From: CAYUNT01 sp964446285
GTDB lineage: Bacteria > Sumerlaeota > Sumerlaeia > SLMS01 > CAYUNT01
Reading direction: 5' to 3'
NCBI GenBank assembly: GCA_964446285.1
Contig: CAYUNT010000147.1
Location: forward strand, 1 to 11,520
Length of the DNA stretch: 11,520 nt
The notes below the pieces were generated by a model that was not told the origin of the DNA, searched no databases, and saw only the letters and a list, made by a program, of their open reading frames with translations. This document shows positions 5,970 through 11,520 of this stretch, in pieces; within the stretch, counting starts at the first letter, position 1, and each line of letters opens with the position of its first letter. The position numbers and the translations under genes were made by a program.

Positions 5970-7433
5970 ATGAGCGCAATGTCCGACACAAAAGGTCCTG
6001 CTCCCGCCGGGGCGGTGGAAAACGAAAAGCCCAATCTGAACATCCGCGAGGATTATGAGCAGAAATATGGGTTTCACGATCCGGAGCATTTCTTCGCCAA
6101 GGCGCCCAAGGGCCTGAACGAAGAAGTGGTCGAGATGATCTCGCACATCAAAAAGGAACCGGACTGGATGCGCGAGTTCCGCCTGGCCGCTTATCGCATC
6201 TTTCGCGAAAAACCCATGCCGCGCTGGGGAAATACGGAGCTGCTCGGCTCGATCGACATGGAGGACATCCATTATTACCTGCGTCCGATGGAAAACGCCG
6301 GGCGCACATGGGACGAAGTGCCTGAGAATATCAAGAACACGTTCGACCGCCTGGGCATCCCCGAGGCGGAGAGGAAGTTCCTGGCGGGTGTTTCGGCCCA
6401 GTATGAGTCGGAAGTTGTGTATCACTCAGTCAAGGAAGAGCTCACAAAGAAAGGCGTGATCTTCCTCGATATGGATTCGGGCCTGCGCGAGCACCCGGAC
6501 CTTGTGCGCCAATACTTCGCGACGGTAATTTCGCCGTCGGACAACAAATTCGCGGCGCTGAACTCGGCCGTATGGTCGGGCGGGTCGTTTATTTACGTGC
6601 CGCCGGGCGTCGAGGTCGGCATCCCGCTCCAGGCGTATTTCCGCATCAACGCGCAGAATATGGGGCAGTTCGAGCGCACACTTATCATCGCGGACAAAGG
6701 CTCGCGCGTGCATTACATTGAAGGCTGCACCGCGCCGGTCTATACGACAAACTCGCTCCACTCGGCCGTGGTCGAACTGCTGGCGATGGACGGCGCTTAC
6801 ATCCGCTACACGACAATCCAAAACTGGGCGAATAACATTTTCAACCTGGTGACAAAACGCGCCGTGGCGCATCGCAACGCGACGGTCGAGTGGGTGGATG
6901 GCAACATTGGCTCGCGCCTGACGATGAAATATCCGGGGATTTACCTGATGGGCGAAGGGGCGCGCGGCGAGGTGTTGTCGGTGGCGTTTGGCGGCCCCGG
7001 GCAGCATCAGGACACGGGCGCGAAAGTGATTCACTCGGCGCCCAATACGAGTTCGCGCATCACGTCGAAATCGATTTCGAAAGGCACGGGGCGCGCGTCG
7101 TATCGCGGAATGGTGAAGGTCTATCCTGGGGCGAAAAACTGCAAAGTGTCGGTCGAATGCGACGCGCTTCTGATCGACAACGCGGCGCGGTCAGACACGT
7201 ATCCAACAATGGAAATCGCTGAGAGCGACGTGAAAATTGAACACGAGGCGCGCGTCAGCAAGGTGTCGGAGGAACAGTTGTTTTACCTGTGTTCGCGCGG
7301 GCTGAGCGAGGACGCCGCGCGCCTTCTGATCGTCAATGGGTTTCTCGAACCGTTCACCAAGGAATTGCCAATGGAATACGCGGTCGAACTGAACCGCCTG
7401 ATCGAACTCGAGATGGAGGGATCGGTGGGATGA
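5970..7433 (+). CDS. sufB: Fe-S cluster assembly scaffold protein SufB
   Basis: Core subunit of the SufBCD complex that receives persulfide sulfur and hosts the nascent cluster. The 487-aa length is normal for the family. Landmarks include the segment YESEVVYHSVKEELTKKGVIF, the beta-helix with GSRVHYIEGCTAP, and the C-terminal IEHEARVSKVSEEQLFYLCSRG plus VNGFLEPF. Cys397 in VECDALLID appears equivalent to the catalytic Cys405 of E. coli SufB (my alignment from memory), and the His-Glu of IEHEA is also kept. Start ATG 5970 has GGGAGG (5957-5962) 7 bases upstream; a TTG at 5955 would overlap that site. The N-terminus has a short Pro/Ala-rich lead not needed for the fold. Confidence 0.98.
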   Translation: MSAMSDTKGPAPAGAVENEKPNLNIREDYEQKYGFHDPEHFFAKAPKGLNEEVVEMISHIKKEPDWMREFRLAAYRIFREKPMPRWGNTELLGSIDMEDIHYYLRPMENAGRTWDEVPENIKNTFDRLGIPEAERKFLAGVSAQYESEVVYHSVKEELTKKGVIFLDMDSGLREHPDLVRQYFATVISPSDNKFAALNSAVWSGGSFIYVPPGVEVGIPLQAYFRINAQNMGQFERTLIIADKGSRVHYIEGCTAPVYTTNSLHSAVVELLAMDGAYIRYTTIQNWANNIFNLVTKRAVAHRNATVEWVDGNIGSRLTMKYPGIYLMGEGARGEVLSVAFGGPGQHQDTGAKVIHSAPNTSSRITSKSISKGTGRASYRGMVKVYPGAKNCKVSVECDALLIDNAARSDTYPTMEIAESDVKIEHEARVSKVSEEQLFYLCSRGLSEDAARLLIVNGFLEPFTKELPMEYAVELNRLIELEMEGSVG

Positions 7434-7519
7434 AGCGCGGTCGAACGAATATATTCATGGCAGTGGAATTGGAGAATTGGAATATGTCTGCTGGAAATTG
7501 GGCGCCATCAACCGGGTGA
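7430..7519 (+). CDS. Possible 29-codon small ORF coupled to the sufB stop
   Basis: ATG 7430 overlaps the sufB stop in an ATGA arrangement, with GGAGGG about 11 bases upstream. The frame runs 29 codons to TGA 7517-7519. The product begins MKRGRTNIFMAVELENWN and matches no family I know. It lies in the one long gap of the operon (182 bases). It may be only a chance frame. Confidence 0.2.
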   Translation: MKRGRTNIFMAVELENWNMSAGNWAPSTG

Positions 7520-7525
7520 AGACAG

Positions 7526-7578
7526 GCGGAGCGGATGGGCGGGCCTCAGGGCACTCGCCGGCCTCCCATCCGCCCCGC
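7526..7578 (+). other. Large GC-rich hairpin between sufB and sufD
   Basis: Arms 7526-7545 and 7560-7578 are nearly complementary (17 pairs, two mismatches, one bulged G) around a 14-base loop, followed by TTT (7579-7581). It is stronger than the sufC/sufB hairpin. The short T-tract makes it a weak terminator at best; partial termination or protection of the upstream mRNA are plausible roles. Confidence 0.6.
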
Positions 7579-7615
7579 TTTCCCAAGAATTCACCCTTTG
7601 CATAAAGGAATATCG

Positions 7616-8962
7616 ATGAATACTGCAGCCCTGGAAAATCCCGCAAAGCTTCTGTCGGAACGGTTCCGCGAACCGGACTGGCTGGCGGAGCGCCGCGCCG
7701 CCGCTTTCGAGCACTACCTGCAAACGCCCAATCCGGATCGTGTGGCGCACCTGTGGCGTTATACGGAGCCGGAGCAATTCGAGCCGGCGTCGCTGGAACG
7801 GGCCGCCGCGCCAGTGACGGGCCAGGGGGATTTTATCGATGCGGCGCGGGCGGTATTTGAGGCGGACGGCGGGAATACGACGGATGGCGCGGCGCTGCTC
7901 GCGCGCGGAGGCGTGGCGCATCGGACGATTTCGGCGGCGGCGCGTGCGCGCGGCTTGGCTCTTGTCGATTTGCGGCAGGCGGCGGCTGACGCGGACGGCA
8001 CGTGGGGCGGGCCGGGCAGCGGAGGCGGGCGGCGCGAACTGGTCAAAGAGCATCTCGGCGCGGCCGTTCTGGCGTCGCACGGGCGATTCGAGTCGCTGAA
8101 CGCCGCCTTGTGGCAGGCGGGGCTGCTCATTCACGTTCCGCGCGGCGCTGCCATCGAAAAGCCAATCCACATTATCATTTCCGGCGATGAAGAGACGGAT
8201 TTTCTGGCAACGCGCCTGCTGGCCGTCGTCGAGGAAAACGCGCAGGCGACAATCGTTGTCGAATACGCCAGCCCGCGCGCGACGCCGCTTCTGGCCAATA
8301 GCGTGGTCGAGTTGTTCGCGGGCGCAAACAGCCATGTGCGGCATGTGACGATCCAGCGGTGGGGCGATCAAACGGTGTCGTTCGCCACGCAGCGCGCGCG
8401 AGTGGAACGCGGGGCGTCGCTGCTCGGTGTATGGGCGGGATTGGGCGCGAAGGTGGCCAAGGCCGATCTGGGAACGCGGCTCGGCGGCCCGGGCGCGAAC
8501 ACGCAATTGTGGGGCATGGCCTTCGCGCATCGCCGCCAGCATTTCGACCAGCACACGGCGCATTGGCACGCCGCCGGGCAAACGTCGAGCAATCTGGATT
8601 TCAAGGTGGTGCTGAAGGACAAGGCGCGCTCGGCCTACACGGGCCGGATTCGCATCGAAAACGCGGCGCGCGGGTGCGAGGCGTATCAGGAAAATCGCAA
8701 CTTGCTCCTCTCGCGCGGGCCGCGCGCGGATTCGATTCCCGAGCTGGAAATTCTCAACGACGACGTGAAATGCACGCACGGCGCGACCATCGGGCCGATC
8801 AGCGCGGAGGAGATGTTTTACCTTCGGGCGCGCGGAATTCCGAGGGACGAAGCGGCGCGGCTGATTGTCAGCGGGTTCGTCGAGCCGACGTTCCGCGAGG
8901 TGCCGACGGACTTGCGCGAGCGCCTGCGCGCCGCTGTAGCCGAGCGGTTGAAGCAAATCTAG
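7616..8962 (+). CDS. sufD: Fe-S cluster assembly protein SufD
   Basis: Paralogue and partner of SufB in the SufBCD scaffold. The 448-aa protein has a variable helical N-terminus including a PDWLAERRAAA helix and VAHLWRYTEPEQF, the beta-helix middle (LLIHVPRGAAIEKPIHI), and the conserved C-terminus DDVKCTHGATIGPISAEEMFYLRARGI. His388 in CTHGATIG corresponds to the His (360 in E. coli) implicated in cluster formation at the SufB-SufD interface. Start ATG 7616 has AAAGGAA (7604-7610) upstream; earlier in-frame starts lie in the hairpin region. A wide 182-base gap separates it from sufB, unlike the tight spacing elsewhere in the operon. Confidence 0.97.
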   Translation: MNTAALENPAKLLSERFREPDWLAERRAAAFEHYLQTPNPDRVAHLWRYTEPEQFEPASLERAAAPVTGQGDFIDAARAVFEADGGNTTDGAALLARGGVAHRTISAAARARGLALVDLRQAAADADGTWGGPGSGGGRRELVKEHLGAAVLASHGRFESLNAALWQAGLLIHVPRGAAIEKPIHIIISGDEETDFLATRLLAVVEENAQATIVVEYASPRATPLLANSVVELFAGANSHVRHVTIQRWGDQTVSFATQRARVERGASLLGVWAGLGAKVAKADLGTRLGGPGANTQLWGMAFAHRRQHFDQHTAHWHAAGQTSSNLDFKVVLKDKARSAYTGRIRIENAARGCEAYQENRNLLLSRGPRADSIPELEILNDDVKCTHGATIGPISAEEMFYLRARGIPRDEAARLIVSGFVEPTFREVPTDLRERLRAAVAERLKQI

Positions 8963-8989
8963 TCTGATCCAGGGAAAGGTAAGCGCATC

Positions 8990-9313
8990 ATGGCGGAGAA
9001 ATTCATTCCGGTGGCGAAGGTTGGGGATGTGAAGCCTGGCGCGGCCATTGTCGTCGAGGCGGGCTTTCAGGAAATTGCGCTCTGCAACGTCGATGGGCGC
9101 ATCCACGCCGTGGACAACATCTGCACGCACGCCGACGAACGCTTGGGGCCGTGCGCGCTCGAAGGATGTGCGATCGAGTGTCCGCGCCACGGTGCGCAAT
9201 TCGATGTCCGCACAGGCGAAGTTCTCTCCATGCCGGCGTCGCATCCGCTGGCGGTTTACGAAACGAAGATCGAGGGCGATGCGATTTTCGTGAAGGTGGA
9301 CGTTGATGAATAA
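8990..9313 (+). CDS. Rieske [2Fe-2S] ferredoxin in the suf operon
   Basis: A small soluble 107-aa Rieske protein. Cluster ligands are visible as Cys45-x-His47 (CTHAD) and Cys64-x2-His67 (CPRHG), with 16 residues between His47 and Cys64. The whole protein is one Rieske domain like the ferredoxins of dioxygenase systems, with no membrane anchor or signal peptide. Rieske genes sit inside SUF operons of several phyla, where an electron-transfer role in assembly is assumed but not proven to my knowledge. AGGGAAAGG (8971-8979) lies upstream of ATG 8990. Its 3' end overlaps sufS by 8 bases, indicating translational coupling. Confidence 0.93.
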   Translation: MAEKFIPVAKVGDVKPGAAIVVEAGFQEIALCNVDGRIHAVDNICTHADERLGPCALEGCAIECPRHGAQFDVRTGEVLSMPASHPLAVYETKIEGDAIFVKVDVDE

Positions 9314-10703
9314 TGAAGTTGTAATACGCTCGATTGCGTCCGCAACGCCGGGCGATGGCGGCGTCGGCGACGGCGCGGAGGCCCGGCACTGCGAAACGCC
9401 CGACGGCGCTTGTCCGCGCATGGAAATTGCGCCCGTTTCCGGCGGTCCCATTGCGGTATCCGAGTCCGGTTCGCTGGATGTGGCGGCCATTCGCGCGGAT
9501 TTCCCGATACTGCGCAGGAGGGTGCATGGGAAGCCGCTTGTGTATCTCGACAGCGCCGCGACGACGCAAAAGCCGCGCGCAGTCATCGACGCGCTCGCGG
9601 GATACTACGAAAACTACAATGCGAATGTTCACCGCGGCATCCATACCCTGGCCGAAGAGGCCACGGCTGCCTTTGAGGGCACACGCCGAAGGGTGGCTCG
9701 ATTCATCGGCGCTGCGGACCCGCGCCAGGTCGTCCTTACGCGAAACACAACGGAGGGAATCAATTTAGTCGCATCGGCGCTCGGAAATCGCATCGTGGGC
9801 GAGGGCGACGAAATCCTTCTCACGCAAATGGAGCATCACTCGAACCTCGTGCCGTGGTTTATGCTCGCCGAGCGAAAAGGCGCGCGCATCCGCCACATTC
9901 CCATAACGCCTGATGGGCATCTGGACCTCGGGGCGCTTGATTCGCTCCTGACGCCGCGCACGCGCTTCGTTTCGCTGGTGCATATCTCGAATGTGCTCGG
10001 AACCATCAATCCCGTCGAGGAAATCGCGCGAAGTGCCAAGGCAGTGGGGGCGCGCGTGGTATTGGACGCGGCTCAAAGCGCTCCGCACCTGCCGCTTCGG
10101 GTCGAATCACTCGGCGCGGATTTCGTCTGCTTTTCCGCGCATAAAATGCTCGGGCCTACAGGCGTCGGCGTTTTATGGGGGCGGCGCGAGGAACTCGAGG
10201 CGATGGACCCGTGGATGGGCGGTGGCGAAATGATCCGCTCGGTTGAACTCGATCACGCCACATGGAACGACCTGCCTTGGAAATTCGAGGCGGGAACACC
10301 GAATATCGCGGATGTGGCGGCGTTTGGCGCGGCGATTGATTATCTCGATGCCGTGGGTTTGGACCGCGTTCATGCGCATTCTGTCCGTCTTGCGGAACAC
10401 CTGATTGGCCGCCTGCGCGAACTCGGATGCGCCACAATCTACGGTCCGGCAAACGCCGAAGAGCGAGGCGGGGTTGTCGCCTTCAACATTCGCGATGTTC
10501 ATCCACATGATCTCAGCACAATTCTCGATCATTATGGAATCGCTATTCGCGCCGGGCATCATTGCGCGCAGCCGCTGCATAAAATCCTCGGCGTGACCGG
10601 CACCGCGCGCGCGAGTTTTTATATCTACAACGACATCGCCGAACTCGACACACTTGTCGATGCGATCCGCGAGGCCCGAAAGTATTTCGGCTATGAACGA
10701 TAG
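9306..10703 (+). CDS. sufS: Cysteine desulfurase SufS with N-terminal extension
   Basis: PLP-dependent enzyme that takes sulfur from L-cysteine, leaving alanine, and holds it as a persulfide for the scaffold. The PLP lysine is Lys280 in SAHKMLGPTG and the persulfide cysteine is Cys420 in RAGHHCAQPL, the group II (SufS) arrangement. Other landmarks are YLDSAATTQKP, NVHRGIHTL and THEFEAGTPNIA-like KFEAGTPNIA. The protein has 465 residues against about 406 for E. coli SufS. The excess is at the N-terminus: residues 1-57 are low-complexity Gly/Ala/Ser-rich, and the catalytic domain starts at about DVAAIRADFPIL. ATG 9306 overlaps the Rieske gene; ATG 9420 (residue 39) would shorten the lead but has no ribosome binding site. 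No SufE or SufU partner is encoded in the window. Confidence 0.97.
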   Translation: MNNEVVIRSIASATPGDGGVGDGAEARHCETPDGACPRMEIAPVSGGPIAVSESGSLDVAAIRADFPILRRRVHGKPLVYLDSAATTQKPRAVIDALAGYYENYNANVHRGIHTLAEEATAAFEGTRRRVARFIGAADPRQVVLTRNTTEGINLVASALGNRIVGEGDEILLTQMEHHSNLVPWFMLAERKGARIRHIPITPDGHLDLGALDSLLTPRTRFVSLVHISNVLGTINPVEEIARSAKAVGARVVLDAAQSAPHLPLRVESLGADFVCFSAHKMLGPTGVGVLWGRREELEAMDPWMGGGEMIRSVELDHATWNDLPWKFEAGTPNIADVAAFGAAIDYLDAVGLDRVHAHSVRLAEHLIGRLRELGCATIYGPANAEERGGVVAFNIRDVHPHDLSTILDHYGIAIRAGHHCAQPLHKILGVTGTARASFYIYNDIAELDTLVDAIREARKYFGYER

Positions 10704-10708
10704 GAAAG

Positions 10709-10790
10709 ATCACCGCAGAGGCGAAAAGGACGCAGAGAAATAACAATTTCTTCTTCGTGTATTGGTGCCTTTTGGGTTGATTGATTCTTC
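10709..10790. repeat. Dispersed CGCAGAG-type intergenic repeat between sufS and sufT
   Basis: The stretch reads CACCGCAGAGGCGAAAAGG then ACGCAGAGAAA, followed by a T-rich half TTTCTTCTTCGTGTATTGG. Its centre is a 6-bp hairpin (AGAAAT/ATTTCT, 10736-10741 with 10746-10751, loop AACA). From memory this resembles a widely scattered intergenic repeat of unknown function (CTCTGCGTCCTTTGCG... on the other strand). It has lower GC than the flanking genes. Confidence 0.6.
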
Positions 10791-10811
10791 CGAACACCGG
10801 GAGCGATAGCA

Positions 10812-11192
10812 ATGACCGCCGATGCCCCTTCCAATCCGGACAATGCCAGCGCCCAGCCCAATGCGCACGACTCCGCCGAGCCGCTCGTCACGCCAGAGAA
10901 GGTTCGCGAAGCGATCCGGCCCGTGAAGGACCCGGAACTGTTCATCAGCATTGTGGACCTGGGGCTGTTTTATGGGGCGGAGGTGAGCGCGGATGGCAAA
11001 AAAGTGACCGTCCAAATGACGCTGACCTCGCCGATGTGCCCGGCCGGTCCGGAGTTGATCTCGGAAATCAAACGCGCGATCAGCGGCCTGCCCGGTGTCG
11101 AGGAAATCCTGGTCGATCTCGTCTGGGAACCGGCATGGGACCCGCGTTTTATGGCCTCGGACGAAGCCAAGGACATTCTGGGCCTCTGGTAG
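10812..11192 (+). CDS. sufT: Fe-S maturation protein SufT (MIP18/DUF59 family)
   Basis: Auxiliary factor for loading or maturing Fe-S proteins. The 126-aa protein has a disordered, Asn/Ala/Pro-rich lead (about 1-25), then the MIP18 domain: VKDPELFISIVDLGLFY (38-54), MTLTSPMCPAGPEL with the conserved Cys76, and LVWEPAWDPRFMASDEAKDILGLW at the end. The C-terminal half matches SufT-type proteins rather than the MRP/ApbC N-terminal domain, which would continue into a P-loop ATPase. Start ATG 10812 is preceded by GGGAG (10799-10803). It closes the suf operon, 108 bases after sufS with a repeat in the gap. Confidence 0.93.
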   Translation: MTADAPSNPDNASAQPNAHDSAEPLVTPEKVREAIRPVKDPELFISIVDLGLFYGAEVSADGKKVTVQMTLTSPMCPAGPELISEIKRAISGLPGVEEILVDLVWEPAWDPRFMASDEAKDILGLW

Positions 11193-11234
11193 GCGCATCC
11201 GGGTCCGCATATACGGCATTCTCCCCCCACGCTC

Positions 11235-11304
11235 CCATTTGGGATCGCGAGGCTCCGCACCCGCGTCCATTTGGGATCGCGAGGCTCCGCACTCGCGTCC
11301 ATTT
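11235..11304. repeat. Tandem 32-base repeat, two copies
   Basis: Units start at about 11235 and 11267 with an exact period of 32 and share the core GGGATCGCGAGGCTCCGCAC. They differ at one or two positions, and a third partial unit (CCATTT) ends at 11304. The core is the near-exact reverse complement of part of the units at 11398-11520. Confidence 0.9.
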
Positions 11305-11397
11305 CCTTTCTTGCAGGCGCATATTCCATCTCGACTCCAAACGAGCGGATAGGTAATTATCAGAATTGTGGGGAATTGAAGGGCACGCCTTTTCCAT

Positions 11398-11520
11398 GCT
11401 CCACGCGCGACGGAGTGCGGAAGAGCGAGTGCAGAGCCTTGCGATCCCAGGCAAACCCTTTCATCGCTCCACGCGCGACGGAGTGCGGAAGAGCGAGTGC
11501 AGAGCCTCGCGATCCCAGGC
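11398..11520. repeat. Direct repeat: 55-base unit twice, 68-base period
   Basis: Positions 11398-11452 and 11466-11520 are identical except for one base (T against C near the end), separated by 13 bases. Each contains GAGTGCAGAGCC followed by (T/C)GCGATCCCA, the inverted form of the core in the 11235-11304 array. The second copy ends exactly at the window edge, so the array may continue. Confidence 0.9.

Larger units (their letters stand above)
11193..11520. other. Noncoding repeat-rich region after sufT
   Basis: The 328 bases to the window end contain no convincing gene and no clear terminator. They hold two related repeat arrays in opposite orientation (11235-11304 and 11398-11520) with an unremarkable, less GC-rich spacer between them. 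Confidence 0.75.

Noticed and set aside
5112..6425. 437-codon open frame on the minus strand
   Set aside because: Antisense to sufC and sufB; composition is biased and no family resemblance is visible.
7508..9586. 692-codon open frame on the minus strand
   Set aside because: It lies opposite sufD, the Rieske gene and sufS. Its translation is Arg/His-rich with no recognisable domain, typical of the antisense frame of GC-rich genes.
10812..11192. MRP/ApbC-type Fe-S carrier
   Set aside because: Only the DUF59 domain is present; the reading frame ends with the SufT-type tail and has no P-loop ATPase domain.
11235..11520. CRISPR array
   Set aside because: The near-identical part covers almost the whole repeat period, there are no variable spacers of constant length, and no cas gene is near.

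Overview
The window is GC-rich bacterial chromosome with every recognisable gene on the + strand. It reads as an accessory defence segment (about 160-2530) followed by a housekeeping segment (2595-11192), separated and ended by repeat-rich intergenic DNA. The suf gene order (Rrf2 regulator, sufC, sufB, sufD, Rieske ferredoxin, sufS, sufT), the 9-mer GGGAC repeats and a CGCAGAG-type dispersed repeat resemble what I have seen in uncultured PVC-like or candidate-phylum bacteria (for example Sumerlaeota or Kiritimatiellota). That placement is inference only.

Left segment. The clearest discovery is a complete-looking retron. A reverse transcriptase gene (415-1662) carries the retron hallmarks NAxxH, YADD and VTG. 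Directly upstream, no coding sequence is needed to explain 164-314. Instead it folds as a retron ncRNA: a perfect 15-bp a1/a2 inverted repeat (164-178 with 300-314), a guanosine right after a1 (G179) as candidate branch point, two back-to-back msr-type stem-loops (181-198, 199-217) and a 17-position msd-type hairpin (246-285). The RT has an unusual N-terminal extension of about 100 residues that opens with a transmembrane helix. Just downstream is a MntA/HepT (MNT nucleotidyltransferase / HEPN RNase) toxin-antitoxin pair. It may be an independent module in a defence island, or the effector of this retron.

Middle. hisD (histidinol dehydrogenase) is complete with all zinc and catalytic residues. 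About 580 bases without a confident gene follow. They hold an inverted array of 9-mers, an AT-rich stretch, a candidate promoter overlapping a TTGAC/GTCAA palindrome, and a strong 13-bp hairpin in the presumed suf leader.

Right segment. A SUF iron-sulfur cluster assembly operon runs from 4555 to 11192. An Rrf2-family regulator with three cysteines probably senses cluster status. SufB-SufC-SufD form the scaffold complex, SufS mobilises sulfur from cysteine, a Rieske ferredoxin may supply electrons, and SufT assists maturation. No SufE or SufU sulfur-transfer partner is present in the window. Two intra-operon hairpins (sufC/sufB and sufB/sufD) may tune relative expression. The last 330 bases are noncoding and carry two related repeat arrays in opposite orientation that continue beyond the window.
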